From contig NC_088710.1 in NCBI RefSeq assembly GCF_963576615.1, positions 21,633,114 to 21,697,113 on the forward strand: a stretch of DNA of 64,000 nt, given 5' to 3'. This stretch comes from Watersipora subatra (lineage: Eukaryota > Bryozoa > Gymnolaemata > Cheilostomatida > Watersiporidae). Below the pieces are notes generated by a model, which did no database searches, was not told the origin of the DNA, and saw only the letters and a list, made by a program, of their open reading frames with translations. Shown in pieces: positions 44,359-57,582 of this stretch. A program made the translations under genes and the position numbers. Positions within the stretch are counted from its first letter, which is position 1; every line of letters starts with the position of its first letter.

Positions 44359-45059
44359 ACGCTTGAAAAATTTAAAGTCGTTGTTTTTAATTTGAGGTTA
44401 AATGTGAGCTTGATGTCATTTGCCAAGTTTATGGTGACAATAACCAGTGAAGCAGAAGAAAAATGCTTTTGTTGTCGTTCATAGATGTATTTAATTTCTA
44501 GGAACATAATTATATAAAATTGATACCGAAGTTAGCGGCAGAGTTGAGTGTGAGAAAGAGAGTTGACTGAGAGAGGAAGGAGGGAGGGGGAATAAAAAGC
44601 AGCTATTATGTCTGCAGAATTCCAGTCAACTAGTAATCTATAAATAATGAATATGTTCTCTTCTCACATCATTAAAGTATTCTTTCTGAGAATACTCATA
44701 AAATATTCATATTTTTTGTTATTTATAATAGTTCCTGTTATGAAAATACAGAACTCGGAGTAAAGCTATGGTAACGCAATGATCCATTTGAACACAATAT
44801 AAATTTGGCCTGAAACTACTGAGTTATTGTGTACCTGCTACACAAGTTAATCTTCTGTCACTCAAATTGTTTGGCTGAAATGTTCTCTTCAGCATCATCA
44901 ACAGTGAACTTGGTGGATGCCAAGTTCTTCAGCAAACGCTAAGATCAAATCTCCAATCTTCCTGACCATCCCTTATATTCCTACTTCCCCAAAAACCCAC
45001 AGCACTTTATACCAAATACTAACACTTTGTCGATCCAGTTGAATGACATTGTGAAAAAT

Positions 45060-45275
45060 GTTGTTAAAAGTTTATTGTACATTTTTCTTTGACCATGATA
45101 AAGAAGGAAGGGTTTGTCACTAGACATACTAATCACTGGATAGTAAGAGCTATGCAGAAGATGATGGATATTTGCTACAGATCAGCGGCGTAGGTAGATT
45201 ATTTTACCACAAATAGAATTGTCTCATCATATAGTCATCAAGAGCAGATACTTGGGAACATATGGGTGAGGACAT
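45060..45275 (+). repeat. Dispersed repeat family B, copy 1
   Basis: TGTCACTAGACATRCTARCCACTGGATAGT...GCAGATACTTGGGAACATA is shared with 48840-49035 (same strand) and 47505-47700 (opposite strand). No coding potential; may be a SINE or fragment of a longer element. Confidence 0.75.
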
Positions 45276-45356
45276 TGTGTTTAACCGACTGCTCACTACA
45301 TGAGATTAGTAATATTGTGCCGTATTATGACCAAATATTTATAACTCATGTTTGTA

Positions 45357-45843
45357 AAGCCTGGTTTCCATATGATAGCGCAATAATCGTGCGTGGCCCA
45401 ATGATCGTGCGCAATGCATTTCTTGGGCTGCGACCCAGCGTTCCCATAGCACGCGTAGGCGCCATGCTTGCATTGGATAGGGTGGGTAATTTCCTTACTT
45501 TTTTGTACGGGAGACCGATTTCTTCGGAAACAGCTCTCTGTTGCGATCTTGCGCTTGCGCTGTCATAGGAAAACCAGGCTTATTCTTTCGTACGAGGGAC
45601 CGATTTCTTTGGAAAACAGCTCTCCGTTTGAATTGTGGGATAGGTTGAAAAGGTCGAGCGGTGTATTGTGAGATACATCACTGGGCGCACCCGTCGCAAG
45701 GATCCATTCTGTTGGATCCTTGCGATCAGCGTATGCACGTCGCGCGATCGTTGTGCGTTGACGTTTCCACATCCCAGCAGGCCTACGCACGACATCGTGC
45801 GCCTTGTTGCGCGCCCTTGCGCTGTCATATGGAAACCAGGCTT
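45357..45843. mobile_element. MITE family C with TA flanks
   Basis: Ends AAGCCTGGTTTCCATATG and CATATGGAAACCAGGCTT are perfect inverted repeats, with TA at 45355-45356 and 45844-45845. GC-rich compared with its surroundings. The interior carries an inner copy of the right end (GGAAAACCAGGCTTATTC near 45571) and a direct duplication of a block starting TACGRGRGACCGATTTCTT. Confidence 0.85.
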
Positions 45844-46074
45844 TATACACTGAACTCTGCTTCTTCAGACTTCACTTCCCCGCACTTGCAATTGTCCAGA
45901 CAACGTTTGAGATTCGGATGATTGCCCCATGCAACTGTGTCTGTCCAAAGAATAACTACTTTGAACAATGAATTGCTCTTGCAACTGATGAAGAGTTTCC
46001 AAACAGTGGTGCACTGTAATGTGTGTTTGTTGTTATTACTGCTATTAATATTATATCGTACCCTATTTTAGGTA

Positions 46075-46311
46075 CAGTGGAACCTCTTCTTACGAAAGTA
46101 CTTTCTTCCGACAGCCAATTCATAAGTAGAAAGTACCCTATTACAGTTATAACCATATTTTACCCTCACATGTATACTGTATATGTATATTGTATCCTAA
46201 AAGTATATGTAAGAGACAATATAGGCTGTTTAATATACAGTAAAGTATTCAATTTGCAATGTCCAGGTATAGCTCAGTCTGTATTAGCTCTAACAAATGA
46301 GGGGTTGACTG
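46075..46311. mobile_element. Pogo/Tigger-like MITE fragment
   Basis: Left end TA|CAGTGGAACCTCTTCTTACG and right end GGGGTTGACTG|TA are inverted and TA-flanked. The right part and the sequence upstream of the left end match the element at 37708-38097, so this may be a second copy interrupted by a related element. Confidence 0.55.
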
Positions 46312-47097
46312 TATTTTGATTTCAGATAAATTTCTCGCTTGAGTTTCCCAGAGTTCATGTTATAAAGAGTACCATAGCTGTACAAACAACAGCAAATTTT
46401 AAATTTGAATTTTGACTTATACATGGCAATTGATTATAAATAAAATATTGTTTTAAAATAAATTTCAATACATTAAAATGTTAAGGATGGGCTATTAATA
46501 GTGTGACGGTCGTACTGGATATGGGAACAGATACAGTAGTGACAGCAATTGTCGGACTGCGTGAAATATACATGTTATCAATTCATAGTTAATTAAATAT
46601 TTATTAACTATTAAGTATTTATTAACTACGACAATATGCACATCAATGAAAAGCAAAGAGTGTTCTACACATGAATTTTATTACCTATTAGCTAATATTT
46701 GCCTTTTTAGCCTGGTTTTGGTGTAACATACGTTTAGCTGTATCTCTTCGCAACAAAAAAACAATAAAAAACTAAATTCATATTCATCGAAAAACATTGG
46801 TCAAATTTAACATGGTTCTTGAACATACGGATACATAGAACTATTTAAAAGTAAATTGTTGACCTTTAGAATATTAGCAGTGTCTTAATATATAGTTGGA
46901 CAACCCTTATTATCAATCATAGGATAGGTTAAAATTTGTGCCCAAAAGTAGATTACATTTCTTAAGACTGCTTTCGGTGTCAGACAAAGTGTGTACAAGA
47001 CTTCCTTCTCAAATATGTATAGTATGTATGGTCTGTGGTAATTAAGAAAGTGTGTTTAATGACAAAGAACACCAAAAAAGTTTCTAAGTGTGTGCGA

Positions 47098-47132
47098 GTG
47101 TGTTTATTTATTTATTTATTTATTTTTATCGA
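47098..47132. repeat. (TTTA)n microsatellite
   Basis: Six TTTA/TTAT repeats after GTGTGCGAGTGTG. Confidence 0.9.
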
Positions 47133-47504
47133 CAGAAACAATACAGAAAAATAAACTGCATATTAGTAAATATATCAGGTTAAATACAAATTAATGAGAA
47201 AATGAAAAACTATAGCAAAATTCACTCAACCTGAGCACGAGATAATGATGATGAAGCCATAGGTGCGCTGTAGTCCAGCTAATGTCGCGCAATCCCCATA
47301 GTTATGATCACCTCTGTACTTGTATACTTATCGACACTTTTTAATAGACAAACTAACGATGAGACATGAAACTTCTCTGTTGCAGAGATACCTGGCACTC
47401 TGTAGGACAACCTTAATCCAAAACAACAATATAGAAAGGACTCAGCAGCCAACAGACATGGCAGGCAACAACAATACCTACACTGACGGAGAAAGATTAA
47501 CGGT

Positions 47505-47820
47505 TATGTTCCCAAGTATCTGCTCTCGATGGCTATATGATGAGACAATTCTATTTGCGGTCAATAATTTACCTACGCCACTGATCTGTAATAAATATTC
47601 ATCATCTTATGTATAGCTCTAACTATCCAGTGGTTAGCATGTCTAGTGACAAATCCTTCCTTCTCTATCAAGGAAAATATACAAAAAACTTTTAACAATA
47701 TTGTAGAACCATTTGGTTCATTTTGGCTTTAGAACCATGCAGGCACTCGGGAAGCTCAAGCACCAATAGGAGCCAGACCTTGGCTAACGGTTGAGGTGAT
47801 AGCTATTCAAAGTAAAACCT
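47505..47820 (-). repeat. Dispersed repeat family B, copy 2 (inverted)
   Basis: Reverse complement of 48727-49035, including the extra part ACCATTTGGTTCATTTTGGC and the AGGTGATAGCTATTCAAA end. Together with copy 3 it forms a large inverted pair about 0.9 kb apart. Confidence 0.75.
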
Positions 47821-48726
47821 TTTGTGCTGTATTTAGTTAGTTGGTGTCTCGGTAGTAGAACAGTGTTATAGTTGTCTAGAAATATTAGGCATCATAACTA
47901 AATAACTCTCTTAGTGTCCATTATATGAATATTTTAAAAATAGAGGTATTTGCCCAATGAATGAGTATCTACATGCGAAAATATATTGACATGGTTTTTA
48001 AAGGTAGTAAGCGTGTCACATCGCCATTTTTTCAATTGGTACGTTGAATGTCAATTAACATCGGTATAATATACGCTCTTCCTTGTGATCTATTCTTTAA
48101 TACTGCAAGCTACTCAAATAGCAATATTTTTATACTAAAGTGACATAAAACTAATGTAATCTTTTGAGATCGGTGATTTTAGGTTAACAATTATATTCTT
48201 CCATTAATAATACCTTTAAATAAAACTTTCTTTTATTCAAGCAAATTCTAAGTCATCAACTCATACAAAGCAGTAAGCAAGCACCCAACACATGTCTTAC
48301 CATGATAAGTACATGTATAATACTGCGAACACTGGTAGTATGCAGTATCATACTACACAGGTATCATACTACTGGAGTTGCTTTCTCCTTGAATTTTTCA
48401 TAAATGTCAGTGGTTGATAGTTGCCCATTAAATATGGTCCTGCTGAATTTTTTTAACTAGTTTTTGTAGCACTTGAAAAATTCAAATGACTTCACAGTTT
48501 GACAAAAGTTGAGCATTTTTAAATCATGGAGTCTTGTCATAAAAGCTTTTCACTAAAGGGTTTTTAAACAAATTAATTACGTATAAAAATACTAACAAAG
48601 TCTTGCAATACAAAGTTACACAGGCTCTAATATATACAGAGTTTGATCACTTAATATTTCTAAACAGCTATGACAATGTTTAACAATGCGGGTGCCAGCT
48701 GATTACATACATGTAGTTTTAGTTTG

Positions 48727-49040
48727 AATAGCTATCACCTCAATCGTTAGTCAGGAACTGGCCACTATTGATGCCTGAGTCCCAGAAGAGTTCAAAGGCC
48801 AAAATGAACCAAATGGTTCTAAGATGTTGTTAAAATTTTTTTGTACATTCTCCTTTGACTATGATAGAGAAGGAAGAAGTTGTCACTAGACATGCTAGCC
48901 ACTGGATAGTTAGAGCTATACAGAAGAGGATGAATATTTGCTACAGCTCAGCGGCGCAGGTAGATTATTCGACCACAGATAGAATTCTGTCATCATATTG
49001 TCATCAAGAGCAGATACTTGGGAACATAGTCATTAATTTT
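48727..49040 (+). repeat. Dispersed repeat family B, copy 3
   Basis: Longest match to copy 2, from TGAATAGCTATCACCTCAAT through CTTGGGAACATAG. A second fragment of its start (AATAGCTGCACCTCAGTCAT) follows at about 49163. The open frame at 48855-49094 is within the repeat and not coding. Confidence 0.75.
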
Positions 49041-49199
49041 CCTCCATCAGGGAAGGCATTGGTTGACTGGCATGTTTGGACTTTGGTCACCTAATATTTC
49101 CAGATAACTATGACAATGTTCTCCTACTGAGACACTAACTAAATACGTTTAGCTTTACTTTGAATAGCTGCACCTCAGTCATGAGCCAGGCTCTGGCTA

Positions 49200-50540
49200 T
49201 TATTGAACAAATAACTCTCCTTTCAAAATATCTATATGACATTTTTTAAAAATAAAATTGTATTTAATACTACATGTTTAAACCATTGCACTGTCTGGGT
49301 ATAAATCGTGTTTGTAGAAATGAAATTTTTGCCTGTCATTTAGTTGATATAACACAACTGACAGCTTTGCAGAGCTGCTATTATAATCAGTGCCTTTCAG
49401 TGGGTAACCCAGACACTAGGAGTGTTATCTAAGCATGACACGCATCTTTTAAATTTATCTTATAATACTATGATAAGGTGTGGGTGGTTTCCGCTGACAT
49501 TTCTATTTATAGAAAATCTACATCATTAGTGGCGAGTAATCAGTTATTTCTGAAACTTCCAAATGTAGTTTTTTTAAAAATAATGATTAAAAATCTAAAA
49601 TTACAATCAAAATTAAAATCGGTATTTATGACTGCGCAACCATTTCACTAGCAATACATATATTGAATAATATATCTTTCATATACACGTATATGCAGTT
49701 TAAGTACTATGCCCGCAAGTGATACACTATGTTTCCATGACGCGCATAATTCGCAAATTTGAGCCAATCCATAAGTTAACAACATCATGGAAACTGCATA
49801 AATCTCGCGAGCTAAGCGAGTTTTGCAATTCGCAAACTTTATCAAATCCGTCATGTTTGCGAGTTATGGAAATAGCACTTGCGAATGATGCGCATTAAAA
49901 TACCGTGCCAGCTATTCAATTTTAAACATTTTCAATACTTCCGTCATTTTTTCTTGATCGAGTTTCACGTGTTTGCGCCGGTAACACATGCGTCGCACAC
50001 TGTGTCGCAAGGTTATTAACTTACATCAAGCAATTCCTTACCTTTTTTCAACAAGGTGCCGGAGTCAGTCAGTATCACGTGAATATCCATAGCGTGTCTT
50101 CATACGTGTCATAAAAACATAGTGATAACTAATATTGTCTAGAGAGTAAGATGGCAGCTACACTCAAAAAACTGTTATTACAAGCTTTGCAGCGTGTTTT
50201 AAAGGTAATTTCAAATTCTTTACATGTAAGTGATACGCTGTTCGATACACCTGGATTCTTCAGATTCCAATATCGTAACTCTTACAGTTTAAGGAGAAAT
50301 ACAATAGTATTCGTGTTTGCTGAGGCACAACATGATGGCACAGAATAACTGAGTCAGGTGGAGTCTATTGACAGTAAATAAATGTACGCATTAGTACAAA
50401 CCATCAACTCAGGTCTTTATAAGTATTTGTATGATTTTAGGCTACAATAGCTGAACGCTTGCCTTACAACAATTGCATGTGGCCTGTTCTGAAACGTTTT
50501 ATTGTATTTGTTTGAGGTTGTCGATAAAATAATAATTAAT
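49200..50540. other. Intergenic, no gene supported
   Basis: A short inverted arrangement of GCGAGT/CTCGC and AATTCGCAAA words around 49735-49880 hints at an eroded foldback. Otherwise nothing. Confidence 0.3.
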
Positions 50541-50548
50541 ATATATAA

Positions 50549-50730
50549 ACAATATGATAAAGTTGTCGGTATGTCAACATTCAATACTCAATATGATAAA
50601 GTAATCAATATGTCAATATTCAATAATCAATATGATAAAGTAATCAATATGTCAATATTCAATAATCAATATGATAAAGTAATCAATATGTCGATATTTA
50701 TTAATCAATATGATAATGTAATCAATATAT
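50549..50730. repeat. 39-bp minisatellite
   Basis: Between four and five units of CAATATGATAAAGTAATCAA plus TATGTCAATATTCAATAAT. The period is divisible by three, leaving a plus frame open with the period QYDKVINMSIFNN. Confidence 0.93.
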
Positions 50731-50856
50731 TTGTCACATATGGCTAACAGCAGCATGTACAGGACAACTCAAAACAAATCATTATTACCCCATTTTACGA
50801 TAGGTAGGCTATATATGTTTTTGTATTTTTTTATGAGCACCCCTAGAGCAAACTTA

Positions 50857-51763
50857 AAGGTTGACTTGCAACAAAATTCACATTACAGTTATTTGGTATC
50901 AAAAGGTTCCCCATGTCTTACTCTGTTGTGTTGTAGGTGCTAAATACGTGGAAATGTGATTACAAGCTCTTAAAAGCTCAAAAACGAACAGTTATTTGCC
51001 GCCATCCCGAAACCACCGTCGATTGGAATAAGTTTATTTCTCTGATGTAGTCATTACATTTTGTTATTGTTTTGACACGCGATGTTCTCACGTGAATTGA
51101 AAGGCCAATAAAAAGCTCAATATAAAACTTATCGTAGCACTAGTTTATGACAAACACTTCGGGTTTTACCGAAGACCCCTTATCAAATATAGATGCTCGC
51201 TACTTTACAGTTTTGTTTCGGCTTGGACTAATTGTCAAGTCGTAATCTGATCATGCGACATAAAATTTCGAAATTAATTTTTGCAGCACTTTTCGATTAT
51301 CACAGGTAACCAACAGGCTCGTCATGATTATCAGACAATGATATGTACTTCTTCGAAGTAAGGTTAAAAAGTTTAACGATTTTTTACGGTAAGTTATAAG
51401 ATATCAGTGCTAAAAGTGACAGCATTACAATGATGATAAAACAGACGCGTAAGAACAATGGACATGGTTTTATTGAATGCGTGAAGTATATTTGTGAAAA
51501 TACATGTATTTTGACGAATGAGATCTCATGAAAGTGTAAACAGAAACCATCCCGTAACAACTACGTCCCATTTGAGCCGTTTTGGAAAGCGAATCCAAAC
51601 TACGGCGGTCTCGTGTGGCTGCGATTAACTGTTCGTTTTTTAGCTTTCAAGTGCTTGCAATCACATTCCCATATATTTTGTACCGACAACACAACAGAGT
51701 AAGACTTGGTGAATCTTATGATACCAAATAACTGTAATGTGAATTTTGTTGCAAGTCAACCTT
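50857..51763. mobile_element. MITE family D, 907 bp, TA-flanked
   Basis: Ends AAGGTTGACTTGCAAC and GTTGCAAGTCAACCTT, with TA at 50855-50856 and 51764-51765. Inverted arms of about 170-200 bp (through AACTGTTCGTTTTT) enclose a unique centre without coding potential. Confidence 0.88.
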
Positions 51764-51765
51764 TA

Positions 51766-54019
51766 TGGAGACCAAAATCAACTGCAAGTAAATAATATTG
51801 ATTAAGCTAGCCAATACTTGTTTATATTATCTTATATACTGGCAGAAACTATAAAAAATAAAACTTGACTACCTTACAGAGCAGAAGATACTCGCCAATC
51901 TAACACATTCAATGACTTTTTCATTTTTTTCGCATACATAAAAATTTTTTCAAGTTTTTACAGATCCTAAAATAGTTTTTTCATTTACTCCAAGTTAATA
52001 CTTTCTACTATTTATAGGCTTTAGACAGTATTTGCATACAATGCAGGCATGTCACACCTTCATGAAGATAAGGCTGTCATGTTGATAAGTGAAAAATCAG
52101 TAAATGTCAAATGCCACATCCTGTTTATTTAAGATAGGTTGACCTGGTGACAAGGTATAGTCTTTTAGAGGGCTGATGGCTGATAGAGAAGACAACAGGC
52201 TAGATAGATATTAATTTTATTTAAACTGGTCAATGCCGTTCCGAGCGCATTAGTCTGTGAGACAAAAAATAGTACTGTAAAATAAATTATGTGTACTGGA
52301 ATAAAAAGCTATTTTTCCATAACTTAGTTCTATAATATAAATTAGCAGGGTACTTGTGTCTGGTATAAGGTGTAGTAGTTATTTTAGAGAAATAGGAATA
52401 TAATGTATGGTCAGGCAGATTGGAAATACTATTTCATAATTTCAAATAGCAAATATCTAAAAACACACATTTAGCTCCTCTGCATTAAGGGCAATTAGAC
52501 ACTGATTATAACTGTGTAAATTAGGTAGCATAGTTCTAAAGCAGGATTTTTAAAAACTTCTGATTTCTTTATCAGTTTTCAATAAAAAGGGAGATCAGTT
52601 TGGAGTAGAGTGAGACAAAATAGACCATATACGATTCTGGTAAAAAAGTAACTTCTAGTAAAAAAGTATTTTGCTACTCTTAGTCTAACTTATTTAATTG
52701 TCCTTTAATGCTTTGCGAGAGAAAATTCTTTTTGTTAACTCATTAATTTACTTCTAATATAGCTAAGCCTTTAGATTAATAAAAACTGGTTATTTCACAA
52801 AATAGCTTATGCCTATTTTTAGACCAGCTACCCATAAAATCAATTGTCTGGTTTTGAACGGCAGTTCGACACTGACACATACAGCTTAATGACACATGCA
52901 TTCTGTTTATTGCAGCATCAATCAGTATTAATAACCAATAAATCAGAAATCTGTCATTCCCTAACCGTAATCTGATTGCTATATTGTTCCTCTATTGACA
53001 CAACCAATTTGGAGTTGCTTCAACATTGCAACAATAATGAGATTATTTCACAATGCTGTTTTATTGCTAGAGAAAGTTAGTTTCATGGTTTGTTTGATGT
53101 TTCAACTGTACCTAAGATTCAATCTATGAATGTTTAAAAATAGAATGGAATGCAGATAACGATTTTCGGTAAACCAAACGTATGATAGGATATGAGTTTG
53201 TTGAAAAACAATTCGGTGTCAGCGAGCTGCAGATGGCATTACTTATCAGAGCTGCTGAATGATTTGTTTGCGTAGAAATCTTGAATCATGTTCGCCGATT
53301 GACTGTTGAACGAGCCGAGAATGATAACGTTGTTGTTCTTCTAGCTAGTTTGGTTTATATGAGAGAATGTTTCCCATATTTGGTGTCAGATGGTGTCAAA
53401 TGTCAATGCGGCTAGGGTGCCAACACTAGTTGTCAATAAAGTTAACCAATAATGGATTTGGAGCGATGGGAAGGGAGGCCAAATATGTGGCAATTTTGCG
53501 GAAAGAAATTGGTGAGATTGAGGGTTGCAGACGGATAATTATAGTAACCAATCTGCTACACGCTGTTACGATTAAATAGTAGTTAGTAGTCACACACATG
53601 TCACTTGAAGTATTGGTATCCTTTAGTGTCTGCAATGTTATTTGTTTTTAATAGTTCTTTGAATAAATGTAGGAGATAGTCTGCGTGTTGTTTAGTAAAA
53701 GAATTTGTGTCAAATCCAGTACTTGTACTGGCCAAAGGTCATTTGTTTTTCAATATTTAAAAACATTTGTTAGACTGTAAATTCCAAACAGTATTTTTGA
53801 AAGTTTTTGTTTAACTATTTCAAAATATGCTCAGTAGCTTGTGTCTCCGAATTTTCTTTTTCTAATAGAAAAGCTTTATATAGCTAAGCTGGTCCTAAAG
53901 ACTATTTTGGTTCAATAACAACATCTTTATTGTTATTTTTACTAGTACCCTGCCAGTCCGGCGTACCAGGAGAGACCGTCATGAGTAATGTATATGCATA
54001 ACTATTTGATGATGTGGTA
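51766..54019. other. Intergenic, no gene supported
   Basis: AT-rich. The stretch 52290-52700 may be an old retroelement tail, but I cannot show it. No exon with recognisable protein similarity. Confidence 0.3.
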
Positions 54020-54175
54020 AGGGGGCCAAAGTAGTGTAGGGGTTAATGCACGAGTCTGCAAAACATACGGCTCAACCCCAAGTCTCCTGCAAAACAATCC
54101 ATTTTGCCACCGCTGTTACGGTGGCTTTGGACAGACGGATGGACAATTACGGTTCTTATTATAGTAAAGATTGTC
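54020..54175 (+). mobile_element. tRNA-derived SINE, second copy of the 5008-5125 family
   Basis: A-box-like TAGTGTAGGGGTTAATGC and a degenerate B box (CGGCTCAACCCCAAG), then a body ending GGTTCTTATTATAGTAAAG, which matches the tail of the repeat at 5008-5125. Confidence 0.6.
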
Positions 54176-54264
54176 ATTTTACTAGCATTAATCCTTTTCT
54201 TGGCCATGAATCTACTTTTTTAAATATCTTAACATTTACAGACAATTGAAGTTTTATTTTTAAC

Positions 54265-54395
54265 CTTTAGACTAGTAATAGAACTATTATATATAGATTA
54301 TATATTAATTTATTTATTAATTATTATTTATTATTATTAATATTAATTATTAGTTCTATATTATATATAGAACTTTAGACTAGTAATAGAACTGC
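54265..54395. repeat. AT-rich near-palindrome
   Basis: AGTAATAGAACT and TTAGACTAGTAATAGAAC occur twice around TATTAATTTATTTATTAATT-like sequence, with AGTTCTATATTATATATAGAACT forming a hairpin. Confidence 0.65.
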
Positions 54396-56431
54396 TCTAG
54401 ATCTAACCAACTAGATGCACTCATGTTTGCTGAAACCATAACTTAAGTCAGTTCAACTCCAAGTATGTTTGATAAATAGAATAGTTCAATCAACTTGGAA
54501 TGATTAAAAATGAAAGTTGGTAAAATGCGATTGCAACAAATTGAAACAGTTGACATATATATCCCTGCTTGTGTGCAGTGCTACCGACTCAACAATGTTG
54601 TATATAACAATATTACATAACAATATTCTATAATATAATTCTATAATAATATTCCATCATAATATTCTAAAATGATAATGTATAATAATATTGTATAAGA
54701 TAATTGTTTAAGCTCCAGCTCTTCGTGTTAATATCAGCATCTATTTCACAAAATTATTGCCCCTGGGAATGAAATAATTCTATGCAAAAACTGTTTGTTT
54801 ATGAACAGTCAGAGAATGTTGGTGTTGGGGTTGTTGTGACTAATAAACATAAGGCTATGATATGATGTTCTGGGAAATTACTCTCTGAAAAGCATACAAT
54901 TATATGCCAACATCAATAGAGTTAAGTCACTGACTGGACTTTCTCATGTTTTATGGTAATAATGTTTAGAAAAAACATGGTGATGATGCCAATGTAACTC
55001 TGCAAGTCATGCCTGCCAGTGTTTTCTTTATGAGACGCAAGCTGCTTTTTGGGATACTCAGGTGACTGTATACGTCCAATAGAATTAAAAGGTCAAGGAT
55101 GTTTATAGTTTGTGGTCATGAAGTCAATTATCATGATGATAATGAACAAAGTGCACTGTTAATAACAGAATTTGGGAATAAGACAAGTGGTGCAAAAAGC
55201 TCTAAACAAACGCTAGCATTTTAGACCTCGCGCTAACGTCATCGATGGACGGCACACCAGAGATCAGCACCAAACCATTTACTACGGTTTCTAGATGACA
55301 GACCTCCGCTGATATGACGCACGCGTGATGAGAGACAAATAGAAGCAAGAGAGATGGACAGTGAGGGGAGTACGCAGCGCTGTAACGTTAGCGTGTTAAA
55401 CAAATTGAGGCTGTCCAGCTGCCCTACGTTGCACTATTACTTTTGTTTCGTCGAGGGCTCTCCAAATCATTTCCTTTGTTATTATTTCTAAGACATGTCA
55501 TGGCAGGTCCTCCTACCCTCTTATGGAGTGGTGCTGAATGCCCAACACCTCTAGACTACATTCCTAACTCACCCTGGTGAGGCGGTTAAGCCAGCCTAAC
55601 ACTCTCAAACTACAGCAGTTGGTGTGAAGTGCTCACCGCAATCTGTTCATCACTCATTATGATTCCAAAGTCTAGCAATGAAATACAAATTAGCTGTTTT
55701 TAGTGACCATCTGTCGCTCCCGCCTCCACTCAACCGTCGGAGTGGTCGAGAGAGAGACTCCCAACAATTAGCCAACCAACTAGAATAGATTCTTGAGAAT
55801 TGGAGGACATCTTCAGCTCATCTGCTACACAATGTGTTATTAATTTATTTTCTAATGAACCTAATCATTCTAGCAGCAAATTCAATGTTTGTTTGTGTTT
55901 TAAACTGAGTGACTTTCTGATGGAGTCGGGAGAAAATAGATGAAGCAACAAATCACCATTCCTGGTTTCCAATTAATTTTGATTCCATCATCAGGTAGAT
56001 ACCATAGAAAATAGATTTGTTGTCTTCTTTTGTTTTTTTTTTGGTCTGAAATGGAGAGGCTGGTTCTGAAACAGTAAACATGCAACTTTTAATAGCCTAT
56101 GGTTTTCATGCTTTATTCTTAGAACATGACTGGAAAATGTGTAAGAACCACCATTTAGACTAGTAGCATAAACAGACACCTGCTCTTACTGGTCAATTGC
56201 CATATCGTAATATAATATCTATAATTGTGGCAGGCCCGACCACCTATTGACACTTGGGTGTCAAATATAATAATACATTTTAAAGCGGACAATATCATGT
56301 TAATACCAACACATTTGACATTGAAAAGCCTCAGTTAAATATAACGTAGCACTTACAGTGTATTGAGCAGAATTGTTTAAAAATATAATAATTAACATAA
56401 TAGATACTATAGGTTACACTACTAGATAGCC
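54396..56431. other. 3' flank of the Frizzled gene
   Basis: No gene supported. 55230-55480 is GC-richer with CpGs (CGCGCTAACGTCATCGATGG, ACGCACGCGTGATG), possibly a regulatory block. 56225-56272 is a dispersed repeat inverted relative to 42800-42880. Confidence 0.35.
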
Positions 56432-57582
56432 TTAGCTAGGACACAGGCTTTTTGTACTCGGAGCCGGGGCGGGAGGTGTGCGTCGATATATAACGCCAAC
56501 GTACTTATCACCATTCTCGAAATGCTGGTTTTGTGAAAGTTTGCTACAGCATTGTCTCCATGCAGTAATCGTTTTTCCCGACCAGATCCAAAATCCTGAA
56601 GTGATGCCTACTATATGATACATAAAATATTTGAGCATGAAAACCGAATAGTCTGGTTTCCTCTTTTCAGATCGACATGGGCACGCGATTGTCTCTTCCC
56701 ATTCGTCCTTTAGATGTTGTTCGTAAAGATGACAGGCTATTACGACTGTCGCTGGAACTGTGTATATTATCGAGAATATTCCGATTTTTATCATGAGTTT
56801 TTCAAGTTTGTTGATTTTTTGTTCTCCTTGCTGTTTGATAGTGTTGCGTATTCCGACAAGACTGATGAAACCGGCGAGCAAGAAAGAGATGCCGAGAATA
56901 AGATAAATAAATAAAGGAATTAAAATAAAAGCCCACAACATGGTTTTGCTAGTATTTCCAACAAAACATATTCCCGACACTGGATCACCATCTACAGCTG
57001 ACATAGCTAAAACAGTTATGCTTTGTACGGAAGGGATGACCCAGGATACGATGTGGAAATACTGAGAGTAGCTGGCGATTGCCTCTTGACCCCATTTGAG
57101 TCCGGCAGCAAGGAACCAAGTGAGACTCAGAATAACCCACCAAATGCATGCTGCCATACCGAAAAAGTAGGTGAGAAGGAAGACGATAGTGCAAAGCGGA
57201 GGTCCTGTCGTACCATAATGAACGGTCGACCCACTACATCCAACCATCTGTTCTCCGCTTACGATGCTGATGATATATCCAACGCCGACCATGAAATAGC
57301 ATGCGGAAAGGATGATTATTGGTCGCTCAGGGTAGACGAAGCGTTTGCTGTCGATGATGAAAGTGATAACTGTTAATAAAGTCGAGATGCAACAGAGGAT
57401 GCTCCATGAACCGATCCAGAATTTGGTAAAGTTGTTCGATTCGGGCGAAAAGTAGCTGTTTCGGCAGCCTAAGGCGCAGTGCTGAATGCCCGCTGTCGAT
57501 GCTTTGTTGTAATAATTTGAGGTTTCATTGAGCATCTGAAGAGGGCTCTCACACGAGCACTGACAGTCAGTCGTCAGAATAT
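56432..57582 (-). CDS. FZD5/8: Frizzled 5/8 exon 2 (seven-transmembrane core)
   Basis: Begins with the CQCSCESPLQ linker and the cysteine pair CALGCRNSYFS, then all seven helices (for example WIGSWSILCCISTLLTVITF, YFMVGVGYIISIVSG, TVPATVVIACHLYEQ), KTITAW and the C-terminal tail to the stop at 56432. Confidence 0.95.

Noticed and set aside
43791..44507. 238-codon minus-strand frame with repeated VEPLTHMNVCT
   Set aside because: Product of the 33-bp minisatellite; other frames on both strands are equally open.
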